Shown: in pieces, positions 1 through 10,134 of the stretch
Layout: every line of letters starts with the position of its first letter
Position numbering within the stretch: position 1 is the stretch's first letter
Assembly (NCBI GenBank): GCA_006384855.1
Contig: VCJN01002728.1
Location: forward strand, 62,001-126,000
Length of the DNA: 64,000 nt
From: Tetraselmis striata
Taxonomy: Eukaryota; Chlorophyta; Chlorodendrophyceae; Chlorodendrales; Chlorodendraceae
Direction: 5' to 3'
Translations under genes and position numbers: made by a program
Notes under the pieces: generated by a model
Databases searched by the model: none
What the model saw: the letters and a program-made list of their open reading frames with translations, nothing else
What the model was told of the DNA's origin: nothing

Positions 1-445
1 GGCGGTTGGCCGGTAGTTGCTGGACGGGTTTGCAGTAGCTCCAGTACGGGTTTGCGGGGCTAGGTTCAGGTAAGAGGGCCGCCCCGCGCGCCCTTCGCGC
101 TCGTAGCGCCTGTCCCGTGCGTAACGTACACGCGCGAAACTTGATCGTTGCGAACCGGTTGTAACACGTAGTGTAACAACCGACGAACGCAGAGATGGGG
201 TTGTAAGAAAGGCGGATGGTTGAGCCGCCATGTGCAGGTGTGCGGATGGTTGAGCCGCACTCGGCTGTAGCTGTGAGAAGCGCCGCACCAAGGAAGGTCT
301 AAATGAAGTCTGTAAGGTGGGGGGGGTCAGGTCCTGACACAGGGCGCTCATCCCGCCGTTGAGCTGCAAGGGTGCGTCTTGCGGCGGTCACCGAAAGGTG
401 ACCTCGCAAGGCTCCTGCAGCTCCGACGAGCGGCGCCCCACGCCG

Positions 446-1321
446 TCACTCGTGCTCACCTTCGCGGCCGCGTCCACGTCCGCCGCCACGTCCTCGCCCA
501 CGCCCGCGACCTGCAGCTGCAGCCGCTACTCGAGAAGTAGCGGTCGCCTTGGCGCTGCTGGCAACGGTCGCCTCGAAGACACGACGCTCGTAGTCCCTCA
601 TGAGGTCCCCAAAAATCGCAGAACCCAGATGCTCCGAAGCAGGCTGAAAATGCTGAGCTCGCAGCACGTCCAGAACACCTTGGTCACCGTGCACACGCTT
701 GATCTCATTCAGCCTCCGCAGGAAGGCTAGACGAAAACGAAACGCCTTGTCGATGGCCTCGGCGTGATTCCGAGCTCTCGCGAGGTAGGGGGTGAAGTCC
801 TGGTTAGTGGCGGGGACGTAAGGTAGCAGCTCGTCGAGCGCCACGAAAAGGGCGGCCATGTGGGCCCCGAAACACGACATCCACAAGTACTCCTCCTGGG
901 CCGGCAGACGCCGGTCATCCTGCTTGAGGTACTCGTTCGTTAGGTCGGTGCTCAAAGGGAAAAGTCCAGGCACTCGGCTGACCGGTCGAACGGCCTCGTA
1001 ACCAGAATCTGCTCTCTGCAGTAGCTCTGGCACCGCGAGGTAATCATCCTCGGCACTCACGGATTTTGCTCCGACACGGCCGCTCTGGGCTAGCTCTAGC
1101 AAGTCGGGGCGCTCTGCGGCTCCCCCGCTGCCTGTCGGCTGTCCCGCGAAGCGCTGCCCGGAGCCGGAGCCATGTGCCCCTTCTCCATCAACAACACGAT
1201 CACGAGCCGTCAATTGTGCCACAGCTGTAGCCAGCTCTCGCAGTAATGAAGACTGGGCCCTCATATCTGCGTTCAGCGACTCCAACGTCGGCTCGGCGAC
1301 GGGTTCTTCTCCATCTGGCAT
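446..1321 (-). CDS. ORF1 (Gag-like, RG-rich tail) of YR element copy A
   Basis: Open frame of about 291 residues starting MPDGEEPVAEP. An acidic, poorly conserved N-terminus of about 75 residues is followed by a mostly helical middle (about residues 80-255, with PLSTDLTNEYLK and EAIDKAFRFR) and a C-terminal tail of alternating R and G (GRGRGRGRGGGRGRGRE) that should bind nucleic acid. The size, helical core and basic tail fit ORF1/Gag proteins of DIRS-order elements; no zinc knuckle is seen. The same ORF occurs at 2573-3275 and 50,731-51,585. The ATG at 1321 was chosen because it is the first methionine and is matched by ATG at the same point in the 50.7-kb copy. The structural role is inferred. 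Confidence 0.7.
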   Translation of the reverse strand: MPDGEEPVAEPTLESLNADMRAQSSLLRELATAVAQLTARDRVVDGEGAHGSGSGQRFAGQPTGSGGAAERPDLLELAQSGRVGAKSVSAEDDYLAVPELLQRADSGYEAVRPVSRVPGLFPLSTDLTNEYLKQDDRRLPAQEEYLWMSCFGAHMAALFVALDELLPYVPATNQDFTPYLARARNHAEAIDKAFRFRLAFLRRLNEIKRVHGDQGVLDVLRAQHFQPASEHLGSAIFGDLMRDYERRVFEATVASSAKATATSRVAAAAAGRGRGRGRGGGRGRGREGEHE

Positions 1322-1700
1322 GGTAACGCACGGACGTACGGACGAGAATATCACACTCGGGTGGCGAGCCGGGTGTGGTCTTGAACAACCTGGGGTGACC
1401 TTGCTCGCAACGGGTTACGAGACAGTTTTTACATCGCTGCGTGGAACGCAGCGAAAACTGGAAGATGGCAGGCTCAGCTGTTCTGGCTGCTTTTATGTCT
1501 ACTCGTGCTGCACCCAACAAGGGCGCAACAACAGTTACTAGTTCCCGTACCACTGCGCAGCACTTGTAGCTGAAAAGCGGTTAGGTCAAGGATGGAAACC
1601 CCATAAACTAGTGTAGATCATTTCAAAGTTGAGTCTGGTTTTGCCAGTCTTGAGCGAACGTAGAGAGCGGTGGATTTGACGGAGAAGGGGTAGCGCCAAG

Positions 1701-2571
1701 TCATGAAGGAGGCACTGGGAAGGCCACCGCTGCGGAGTCCTGTTGGACTTGGAAGTGGCGGAGGGGGGCGATGTGTCCAAAGAAGAACCACGCGCCAGGA
1801 GAAGGAAGAACGTTGGGGTCGATGTAGTCCAGAACGACATCGGAGTTAGTGGCCCAGCCGCCTTGGTAGCGGATGTGGGACAGTGGCGCTCCGATGGCGT
1901 TTGCTGCAGAGGCTGCGCCCTTGCGTAGACTGTGTGAAGTCCAGGAAGTGCCAGCAGGAGGGGCAGCGTTGACTAGGTTGACCGCTGTAAACAACCAGTC
2001 TGACATCGTAGCCGCAGTCCAAGGTTTTGACTGCTCAGCCACATTGACAGCCCAGAAGTTGGAGGCAGCCAAGCCAACAGTAACCAGGGGGACAGACTGG
2101 ACGTTGTCGGTGAAGTAGCGCAAGAGTCGTGCCACTCGAGGGTGCTCGGACACTGGAAGGAGAAGTACGCGCAGGTCGTCGGGTCCCCGACGGCCAGCGC
2201 GACCCTTCTCGCGGTAGATCTGCAAGGTGATGTTGTAGGTGTCGACATGCACATCTTGTACTCGACAGGAGACGCCAGTAAGGCCCCTGGCAAAGAACAG
2301 GAAGTTGACAACCGAGGCCAAGAGGGCTCGGTAGTCGAGGTGGGACTCTGGGTAAGGAGCAGACACAATTAGCTCGGCCTTTGAGACGAAGCGGTAAGCT
2401 ACATCCGCAGGCAGAGGGACACGCAAAGGGGCAGCCTCCAGTCGGCGCTGCCGCAACATTAACCCACGCCTTGCCGAAGTGAGGTGTAGGCTGTCCTTGG
2501 CGATCGGGACGAGGTTGTGCAGCTCGAAGAAGGTGTTGATGGCAGACAGGTAGGGCTGCAGCGATTTAGCT
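1701..2571 (-). pseudogene. C-terminal part of a YR-element tyrosine recombinase (copy A)
   Basis: The minus-strand frame carries the catalytic half of the recombinase: the FARGLTGV arm-I region, HSLRKGAASAANAIG (H-x-x-R), the GGWATNSD segment and the tyrosine in LDYIDP. The part upstream of the AKSLQPY segment is missing because the sequence switches at 2571 to an inverted copy of the ORF1 region. It is a fossil fragment that is almost identical to the same part of 3276-4937. Confidence 0.75.
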
Positions 2572-2572
2572 T

Positions 2573-3275
2573 CGCGGGACAGCCGACAGGCAGCGGGGGA
2601 GCCGCAGAGCGCCCCGACTTGCTAGAGCTAGCCCAGAGCGGCCGTGTCGGAGCAAAATCCGTGAGTGCCGAGGATGATTACCTCGCGGTGCCAGAGCTAC
2701 TGCAGAGAGCAGATTCTGGTTACGAGGCCGTTCGACCGGTCAGCCGAGTGCCTGGACTTTTCCCTTTGAGCACCGACCTAACGAACGAGTACCTCAAGCA
2801 GGATGACCGGCGTCTGCCGGCCCAGGAGGAGTACTTGTGGATGTCGTGTTTCGGGGCCCACATGGCCGCCCTTTTCGTGGCGCTCGACGAGCTGCTACCT
2901 TACGTCCCCGCCACTAACCAGGACTTCACCCCCTACCTCGCGAGAGCTCGGAATCACGCCGAGGCCATCGACAAGGCGTTTCGTTTTCGTCTAGCCTTCC
3001 TGCGGAGGCTGAATGAGATCAAGCGTGTGCACGGTGACCAAGGTGTTCTGGACGTGCTGCGAGCTCAGCATTTTCAGCCTGCTTCGGAGCATCTGGGTTT
3101 TGCGATTTTTGGGGACCTCATGAGGGACTACGAGCGTCGTGTCTTCGAGGCGACCGTTGCCAGCAGCGCCAAGGCGACCGCTACTTCTCGAGTAGCGGCT
3201 GCAGCTGCAGGTCGCGGGCGTGGGCGAGGACGTGGCGGCGGACGTGGACGCGGCCGCGAAGGTGAGCACGAGTGA
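2573..3275 (+). CDS. ORF1 (Gag-like), 5'-truncated, YR element copy B
   Basis: The element-derived frame begins at the inverted junction (RFAGQPTGSGG) and runs to the normal end of ORF1 with the RG-rich tail. It matches residues of ORF1 in copies A and C nearly perfectly and lacks only the N-terminal region of about 60 residues. The recombinase frame follows immediately, in the same reading frame. Confidence 0.7.
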
Positions 3276-4937
3276 CGGCGTGGGGCGCCGCTCGTCGGAG
3301 CTGCAGGAGCCTTGCGAGGTCACCTTTCGGTGACCGCCGCAAGACGCACCCTTGCAGCTCAACGGCGGGATGAGCGCCCTGTGTCAGGACCTGACCCCCC
3401 CACCTTACAGACTTCATTTAGACCTTCCTCGGTGCGGCGCTTCTCACAGCTACAGCCGAGTGCGGCTCAACCATCCGCACACCTGCACATGGCGGCTCAA
3501 CCATCCGCCTTTCTTACAACCCCATCTCTGCGTTCGTCGGTTGTTACACTACGTGTTACAACCGGTTCGCAACGATCAAGTTTCGCGCGTGTACGTTACG
3601 CACGGGACAGGCGCTACGAGCGCGAAGGGCGCGCGGGGCGGCCCTCTTACCTGAACCTAGCCCCGCAAACCCGTACTGGAGCTACTGCAAACCCGTCCAG
3701 CAACTACCGGCCAACCGCCGGGAACCTAACCGCTGCTGCCGAGTACTTTGCGAACAGTAGCCGTACCGGTGGAACTCTGTCAGTAAAACGACGCACTTAC
3801 GTAATCGACGAGCCCGCAGCTATCGCTCCATGGGCTGCGTCACTGCGATCTCGGCTGCAGGACGCGTTCGGCTCAGACGAGCTAGGGCAGCGGACGCTGG
3901 ACCTGCTCTCCAGCTCCCTCAGCGCGCAGACCCTCAAGAGCTACGCCGGTAGGCTGTCTCAGTTCGCTGAGTTCTGCCACGACTCCGAGAATATCAGCCC
4001 GCTGGAAGCGACTACTGCTACTGTTGTCCGGTACGTTGCCTGGATCGGGGAGCGAGGACACATCGCAGCTAAATCGCTGCAGCCCTACCTGTCTGCCATC
4101 AACACCTTCTTCGAGCTGCACAACCTCGTCCCGATCGCCAAGGACAGCCTACACCTCACTTCGGCAAGGCGTGGGTTAATGTTGCGGCAGCGCCGACTGG
4201 ACGCTGCCCCTTTGCGTGTCCCTCTGCCTGCGGATGTAGCTTACCGCTTCGTCTCAAAGGCCGAGCTAATTGTGTCTGCTCCTTACCCAGAGTCCCACCT
4301 CGACTACCGAGCCCTCTTGGCCTCGGTTGTCAACTTCCTGTTCTTTGCCAGGGGCCTTACTGGCGTCTCCTGTCGAGTACAAGATGTGCATGTCGACACC
4401 TACAACATCACCTTGCAGATCTACCGCGAGAAGGGTCGCGCTGGCCGTCGGGGACCCGACGACCTGCGCGTACTTCTCCTTCCAGTGTCCGAGCACCCTC
4501 GAGTGGCACGACTCTTGCGCTACTTCATCGACAACGTCCAGTCTGTCCCCCTGGTTACTGTTGGCTTGGCTGCCTCCAACTTCTGGGCTGTCAATGTGGC
4601 TGAGCAGTCAAAACCTTGGACTGCGGCTACGATGTCAGACTGGTTGTCTACAGCGGTCAACCTAGTCAACGCTGCCCCTCCTGCTGGCACTTCCTGGACT
4701 TCACACAGTCTACGCAAGGGCGCAGCCTCTGCAGCAAACGCCATCGGAGCGCCACTGTCCCACATCCGCTACCAAGGTGGCTGGGCCACTAACTCCGATG
4801 TCGTTCTGGACTACATCGACCCCAACGTTCTTCCTTCTCCTGGCGCGTGGTTCTTCTTTGGACACATCGCCCCCCTCCGCCACTTCCAAGTCCAACAGGA
4901 CTCCGCAGCGGTGGCCTTCCCAGTGCCTCCTTCATGA
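3276..4937 (+). CDS. Tyrosine recombinase of the YR element (open copy)
   Basis: Long frame of about 540 residues. The first 150 residues are low-complexity (Pro, Ser, Arg), followed by a SAM-like N-terminal core-binding domain (about residues 180-280, with TLKSYAGRLSQFAEF and ATVVRYVAWIGERG). The catalytic domain then shows the arm-I Arg in FFARGLTGV (about 346), a basic loop near 375, H-x-x-R in HSLRKGAAS (about 466-469), GGW (about 485) and the nucleophile Tyr in LDYIDP (about 501). These are the R-H-R-Y residues of YR retrotransposon and Crypton recombinases. The role is inferred to be integration and excision of circular element DNA. There is no ATG close to the start and the frame matches that of ORF1, so read-through or re-initiation may express it. 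A Crypton origin is possible but does not explain the split direct repeats. Confidence 0.85.
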   Translation, partial: RRGAPLVGAAGALRGHLSVTAARRTLAAQRRDERPVSGPDPPTLQTSFRPSSVRRFSQLQPSAAQPSAHLHMAAQPSAFLTTPSLRSSVVTLRVTTGSQRSSFARVRYARDRRYEREGRAGRPSYLNLAPQTRTGATANPSSNYRPTAGNLTAAAEYFANSSRTGGTLSVKRRTYVIDEPAAIAPWAASLRSRLQDAFGSDELGQRTLDLLSSSLSAQTLKSYAGRLSQFAEFCHDSENISPLEATTATVVRYVAWIGERGHIAAKSLQPYLSAINTFFELHNLVPIAKDSLHLTSARRGLMLRQRRLDAAPLRVPLPADVAYRFVSKAELIVSAPYPESHLDYRALLASVVNFLFFARGLTGVSCRVQDVHVDTYNITLQIYREKGRAGRRGPDDLRVLLLPVSEHPRVARLLRYFIDNVQSVPLVTVGLAASNFWAVNVAEQSKPWTAATMSDWLSTAVNLVNAAPPAGTSWTSHSLRKGAASAANAIGAPLSHIRYQGGWATNSDVVLDYIDPNVLPSPGAWFFFGHIAPLRHFQVQQDSAAVAFPVPPS

Positions 4938-4991
4938 CTTGGCGCTACCCCTTCTCCGTCAAATCCACCGCTCTCTACGTTCGCTCAAGAC

Positions 4992-5323
4992 TGGCAAAAC
5001 CAGACTCAACTTTGAAATGATCTACACTAGTTTATGGGGTTTCCATCCTTGACCTAACCGCTTTTCAGCTACAAGTGCTGCGCAGTGGTACGGGAACTAG
5101 TAACTGTTGTTGCGCCCTTGTTGGGTGCAGCACGAGTAGACATAAAAGCAGCCAGAACAGCTGAGCCTGCCATCTTCCAGTTTTCGCTGCGTTCCACGCA
5201 GCGCCCCCCCTGACTCCGTTTTCCCTCCACGCTTTTCGCTAAACCTTCCTGCCAATTTCGGCTCTTGACCATGTAAAGCAGCCTGCGCGACCTTTTTGGC
5301 AAAACCAGACTCAACTTTGAAAT
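4992..5323 (+). repeat. Split direct repeats B1-A2-B2 of YR element copy B
   Basis: B1 (4992-5018) abuts A2 (5019-5203), which begins GATCTACACTAGTTTATGGG and ends in a hairpin (CGCTGCGT-TCC-ACGCAGCG). After about 90 bases unique to the terminus comes B2 (5297-5323), identical to B1. This is the arrangement known for PAT/Ngaro-type elements. Confidence 0.8.
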
Positions 5324-5640
5324 ACAACTTTCAGCGGTGGGTTGGGTACTGGCCTTTATGTAATGCACACCAGTAGTCAGCGGCCCGCTTTTACGCGGCT
5401 TGCAGATTTAATCTGTTTTACAAATTAATAGTCGCTACTTCTCTTGAAAAATAAATTAGCGAATTGAAAAAAAAAGTCGCTACTGACAAATCTAACGCTA
5501 CAAGCAGTATTACCCGGAAACAACAGTATTACAAGATCAACACTACAAGCCGGCTAAAAGCGGCCCGCATCCCGCACCAGGCTCAACCCAAGAGGTAGGG
5601 GCACCTCCACAAATCCCCGGCGCGAAGCGCCGCTTAGTGA
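5324..5640 (+). repeat. Dispersed repeat R1, downstream of YR copy B
   Basis: The segment from ACAACTTTCAGCGGTGGG to GGCGCGAAGCGCCGCTTAGT recurs at 53,885-54,172 with small indels, again downstream of a family-1 YR copy. It includes the motif CTCAACCCAAGAGGTAGGGG, which also ends repeat R2 (8690-9005 and 49,901-50,370). It carries no ORF of note and probably belongs to a larger non-coding repeat in which the YR elements sit. Confidence 0.6.
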
Positions 5641-6673
5641 ACGACTGGTGCACCAATAATCAACCGAGAATTAACCACCGTGGGATACATGTAGCATCGA
5701 CGGTTTAGGTCGTGACGATGAGGTAGTCACTGCAGCGATCTCACGGTCGCCATTGAACAAATGTGGGATCTTGGCTTCCCGATTAAATCGACGGCAGTAC
5801 AATAGCCGTTTTATGGACCGGACAGTATGTTGTGTAATGTAGTGTATGCGGTTTCTCTAACTGTACGAGATAGCCCTGGCGCGGCGCCCGTAGCGCACGT
5901 GTGCGCGCGCATGATTGCGGGGGCCGGTCCGGGCAACCACCTGCCATCACGGCGGACCGACCGGTCACTCATCTCCTTTGCTGTGGCACGCTCCATCGAG
6001 CGCACCACAGCAAAGTCGCGGCAACTTTGCCGCGCAGGGTGCCGGTCTTCCGCCATCGTACCATGTACTGTAAGCGACGCCTTTTGCCCCCCCCCTTAAT
6101 TAGGTGAAAAACCCGTTAGCATGATAGGGTTTGTGTGGTTAATGGACGCGCGCCGCTTGCGATGTGCTTACTTGTACCTGCGAACGAGCTGCTGATGACT
6201 CGCCCAACGAGAGGAGCGGACGAAGCCGCATCGCTTCCCCATTCCGTGGAACCAAGTCCAAGCCCTTCGACCAGTGTTGACCAACGGTAACTCTGGCTGC
6301 CCCTCCCGTGTGGGCATGGCCCGATCCGTGCTAGACCCTACTCGGCGCAGGTGTCGCGATGCGCTCCGATTGGGGCGCATGCCATCGCATGCCCGTCGTC
6401 TTGTACATATTCGAGTACAAAGTGACAGTACACCCCATGTGGCCAAGCCATCGCCCATTGGCACATGGCTACTCCCACGCCGCGGCACTTCTACTGTGCC
6501 GCGCACCGTGGAACCTGGCGCCGACGCGGAGATGAGGCGGGGCCAGCAAAGCGACATGGCACTCTGCTCGCCCCCCTCGCGACATCCATCGCGCCAATTC
6601 ATTTACCCCCGACTCCCCCCTTATGAGACATCGCGTCCGTCGTAATCTCGGCAACTGGCAAGCCGATTAGCCG
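5641..6673. other. Stretch without recognised gene
   Basis: Only short, overlapping frames on both strands, none with a recognisable motif. The composition is CG-rich with many GCGC words. It lies upstream of a reverse-transcriptase fragment, so it may be decayed element DNA, but nothing firm can be said. Confidence 0.4.
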
Positions 6674-7075
6674 TTGGTGCTAATCGTAGTGTTGCCAACT
6701 GGAACTCTAAAGGTGTACGCGTTCCTTTCTTGGACGGGCTTTATCTGCTTTACCTGCTTTTCATCAGGGGGTGTCAATGGGGGATGCTACTCATCCGGCT
6801 TAGCTGGAGTTTATGGACGGCGAATATTATTGGCTCGCTTCCTGGCCGTTGGGGCATGGGAGCGAGGCTACTGCGCAAAATGGGTGTCCCGGCTGTTCTT
6901 GGTTTCTAAGCCCGGAACAAACAAATGGAAGCTCATCATTGACCTTCGCCCCTTGAACCGCTATTGCGATACGCGCGAGCTTTCCTTCGAGACGCAATCA
7001 TTTGCGCAATCTGGCGCGCCCATATGGGCACCAGAGGCAGCCTCACCAATACCAACTCCACACCGGTTCGCGTAG
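6674..7075 (+). pseudogene. Reverse-transcriptase fragment (DIRS-like)
   Basis: The frame contains AKWVSRLFLVSKPGTNKWK followed by LIIDLRPLNRYCDTRELSFE, the pattern of RT motifs 1-2 (fingers: F/L-V-x-K-P-G-x-x-K-W-R-L-x-x-D-L-R-x-L-N). The phrasing is closest to RTs of DIRS-order elements. Only this short part remains; no YxDD box is seen before the frame is lost. It could be debris of an autonomous partner of the YR elements, but no sequence link proves this. Confidence 0.55.
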
Positions 7076-7403
7076 GTACTCGTTTCTGAAGACCGTAAAC
7101 GGGTCTCAAATCCGAGATGTGTACGTAGCTGGCAACGCTATTTGGCTACGTGGCACTCGCTACGTGCGTAATATTAGCACGTGACCGCTCGCGCTCCTCA
7201 TCATCCCGCCGCCAGCCCCATCCATGCCCGCGACACACAAGACGAGGCACCTGATTGCCACCATATGCCTACGTTAGCGCGTTGCTACCGCGGCATGCGC
7301 GTCATGCCAACATCAATCGCTTCCTATCGGTGGTACGAGTCATGCCAATACCGTTACTACATGCGCTTTTGTAGCTCTCAAGACTCCGTCGCCCCGCGAA
7401 TTA

Positions 7404-8623
7404 GTGGCACCCCCTCCGTCAGTGGCATCTCCTTCCCTACTAGAGCCTCAGCTAGGCGGTACTAAAGCTCCGCCCTCAGGTACGGATACTGGTGCTGCCT
7501 CCGATGATCGACCTACGACGACCATGGTTGTCCAACACCACCTCAGCCGTGCGATTCGCTTGCGTGACTTCGTGACCCTCGCTCTTGGCTTCCAAAGTAT
7601 GGGTGCCGCGGCCTCGCGCCTTGATATTTTCCTTGCGCTTGTACATCGCATGCGGGCCGGGCCCCCTGTTGCTTTTCCAGTCGGATCACGAGTGAGCCCG
7701 CAAGATTTCCCATGCTGCGTATTCGGCCGCCGCTGCGCGGGTGCTGGGCCTTCGCCCGCGCGGGGGTACCGCGCTTGTCACATGTCCTGGCCCCGCGTGT
7801 GGGATTGACCCCTTCTGGCTTCGCTGTACGGATGGCTCGAACCGGAATGCCACGGATTTCGTCGTGGATCATCTGCCCATCTGCCCCGTTGCGAACTACA
7901 AGCACCGCATGCATATATACCGCTTTGAAAAATCTGTGGGCTTCCGTGGCGATCGAAGCGGGGGCGGTGCTCGACCGGGACCGCTCGGGAGTCGGCGACT
8001 TGACTCTTGAGACGAGTGGGCTGCGCCCAGCGGACCGCTCGCGACCGTCAGATTTGACGCTGGCGGGATGGGGGGGGGGGGGGGGGCGGCGTGCGACCAT
8101 GATCGATTTCGCGTGCGTGTCCTCCACGACCCCCACTTGGGCCAACGACCCCCGCTGGTGCACCCCGGGGATCGCGGCGACCGAGGCCGAGCGCAACAAG
8201 CTAGCGGCGGACCGGGCGTCTTCCGCCCCGGTGCATGGTGTTCACCGGTACTACCCTTTTGTGCTTGAAGACCGCGGCCGCCTCGGAAAATCCGCTTTGA
8301 CGGTGGTCTACATCTTCGCGGTGTTACTTGATGTGCGCAACTTCCCCGGCGGTCCTTCCGCCCCGACTTCATGCTTCATTCGTGGTCAGTCCGTCCAGGC
8401 TCTTCGAAACTTTGTTGCAAGCAAAGCCAAGCAACCCGCTGAGTTCCGCCGCCATCACCTGTCGCGCACGCGGCGGGGGTTGTTGCAGCGAGTCTCTGCT
8501 TGTGAGCATGGTATCTTGATCGGCATTCTCTATGCCGGAGTGCAGGCGGCCAAGTCTGATGCGGTTGCGCGTGCTCATCCCGCACCCTCTTCTGGTGCTG
8601 CGTCCACCTCGCAACTGCCGTAG
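7404..8623 (+). pseudogene. Retroelement-like repeated ORF, copy 1 (degenerate)
   Basis: Pieces of one protein lie in shifting frames. They include a Ser/Thr/Ala-rich N-part, a zinc-finger-like piece (CPGPACGIDPFWLRCTDG then HLPICPVANYKHRMH), the segment RPADRSRPSDLTLAGW, then YYPFVLEDRGRLGKSALTVV and LSRTRRGLLQRVSA near the end. Copies occur at 16,412-18,087 (-) and 20,116-26,230 (+, split). The C2HC-like piece followed by a 'RPADxxL..GW' segment and a 'PFV.ED.G.LG' segment resembles C-terminal tails of some non-LTR retroelement ORFs of algae; this assignment is tentative. A poly(G) run of 17 bases interrupts it at 8070-8086. Confidence 0.5.
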
Positions 8624-8689
8624 TGGACGTTTTCTATTGCCTATTCGGGTGGTTTCCTAATCGCCTTTTGCAGCTAGCTCATGTAACTA

Positions 8690-9005
8690 TAATCAGCAGT
8701 AAAAACGCGCTGCGGTACCGCGTTATTTTGGCGTATCAGACGAATTATATCAAGCGTACCTGGGCTAGGATACACGCGCGTCCATTCAGAAACAAGCCGC
8801 ACTTGTACATGTACCGTGAAATCACACGACCGAATACCGAACGTATGACGGTTAACTCACGAAGACGCAGCACACGCGCAGGAGGAGGAGGACGCCTCAG
8901 ATTTCGTAATGACAACGCGGTGCTACCGGTATTTCTTCGCTCACACTGCGGGCATTTCGGAACCGCCTCCTCCGTTTTCTCCGCTCAACCCAAGAGGTAG
9001 GGGAA
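8690..9005 (+). repeat. Dispersed repeat R2
   Basis: The sequence from CAGCAGTAAAAACGCGCTGC to CTCAACCCAAGAGGTAGGGG is found again in inverse orientation at 49,901-50,370, where the order of shared blocks (GAACGTATGACGG-like, GACGCAGCACAC-like) is kept. It is non-coding and the end motif is shared with R1. Confidence 0.55.
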
Positions 9006-10134
9006 TACAAAAATATGTACATCGGCATTGCGGCAACGGCGGCCAAGCCCAGTTTTGCATCCGCCACCCTAGTCGGCCAGAGCCGCCTCTCCCGTGCCCA
9101 AAGTTGCAACCGGCGCCAGTGGGAGCTGCGGCGTAGCGAAGGCGACGGGCTGTGTGCCTCCGGGCGGCGGTGACGGGCGGCTGAGCTCGGCCGCGGTTGT
9201 GCTGGCCACGGCCAAGATCGGCGCAGGTAACTCACTCGCTTGGCCTACTCGCAGTTCCGCCACGGCAAGGGCGTCCGCCGGTCAGGAGCCTCGCCGCTAC
9301 CAGGAGGTCAGCCTTGACAGGGTCACTAGGCCACGTAGAAAGGGTCGAGGTGTCGAAGTTGGCTATCGAAAGGTCGGCGGTGTAAAGTCGGCGGCGGTAG
9401 GTCAGGCGTGCGAGATCGAGGGGAAAAAAAAAAGGCGAAAACGGTGTCGGCTCTTATCGGGCCGACCGCCTCGGTTCGTTCGCCATAGCGTCCGCACTGC
9501 TAACTTACCGGGGTGATGAAACACCAAGGGTGCCTATGGGGGGCTGCATTGGGGCTTCTGGGGCGTATCGTGCATGCACTGCGCTCTGTCATGAGTTCGA
9601 GCGCGCGGGGCCAGCGTGACACCAGATTGACGCGATCCGCCATGACCTGGTCAACATCAGCACGGTACTCCGGCCCCTTGTCTGCTAACACTGGGGCTTT
9701 GTTGAGCCCTTCCTTACATCATATTTTCGGCCCTATGGTGCCCTGAGATGCCCCCCCAAAACTCCTCCGGGGGCTCGGGGGCTTCCTTATTACTTTATTA
9801 GTCATAGACTCCGTTTTAGTAATAATAACAAGAGGTAGTAGTCATCGTCTGTTTGTGGCCTTTTTGTAATTCACACCGGTAGCCGCCCAGCATGACGGCC
9901 GAGGAGACGGACGGGCTGACGGACATCTGATGGATGATGAGGAGGACACAAGTTCCCCAGTACTTTCCGTGCATTCTCTTGACGCTCTCCCGGCTGTAAC
10001 CAAAGAGGAAACCCCATGATTGAGGAGGACATAAATCATTAATAAGATCCTTATATTATAGCAGATGTGCTGGGTGGTCCGAGGACGGCATTTCGACACG
10101 CAGTGCGCCGCTGATAAGAACCACGTCTTGGCGC
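9006..10134. other. Stretch without recognised gene
   Basis: Short frames only. It contains a run of A at about 9424-9432 and a stretch of small direct repeats around CCTCCGGGGGCTCGGGGGC at 9760-9790. Nothing here resembles a known protein. Confidence 0.4.

Larger units (their letters stand above)
1..2571 (-). mobile_element. YR element, family 1, copy A: head-to-tail pair, left edge cut by the window
   Basis: Read on the minus strand, this block starts inside the YR gene (2571), runs through the YR end (1701), a B repeat (about 1622-1648) and one A repeat (about 1436-1621). It then continues directly into the 5' region and ORF1 of a second unit (stop 446) and the start of its YR gene at the window edge. 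One A repeat therefore serves two units, as expected when a circular YR intermediate integrates at a homologous repeat. At 2571/2572 the block is fused to copy B in inverted orientation. Both arms are nearly identical to the copy at 50,433-53,610. The relationship is seen directly; the integration route is inferred. Confidence 0.8.
2572..5323 (+). mobile_element. YR element, family 1, copy B (5' truncated)
   Basis: The copy begins inside ORF1 at the inverted junction and continues through a full recombinase gene to the element end. Terminal layout: B1 at 4992-5018, A2 at 5019-5203, a unique stretch of about 90 bases, and B2 at 5297-5323. B1 and B2 are identical 27-mers beginning TGGCAAAACCAGACTC. 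A1 is absent because of the truncation, but the intact copy at 50,433 shows the full A1-body-B1-A2-B2 order. No reverse transcriptase, RNase H or methyltransferase lies between ORF1 and the recombinase. Immediately downstream is the dispersed repeat R1, which also follows the 50.4-kb copy. Confidence 0.8.

Noticed and set aside
3276-4937. A bacterial or phage integrase, implying prokaryotic or organelle DNA
   Set aside because: Split direct repeats, the Gag-like partner, intron-bearing neighbours and L35/TFIIS genes show a eukaryotic YR element.
1-5323. A single palindromic assembly artefact
   Set aside because: The two arms differ at several positions and have different contents (tandem pair versus single copy), so a simple folded read does not explain them, although the junction itself still needs read support.
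7404-8623. A host gene with a real zinc finger
   Set aside because: At least three copies occur with a shared terminus and drifting frames, so it is a repeat.
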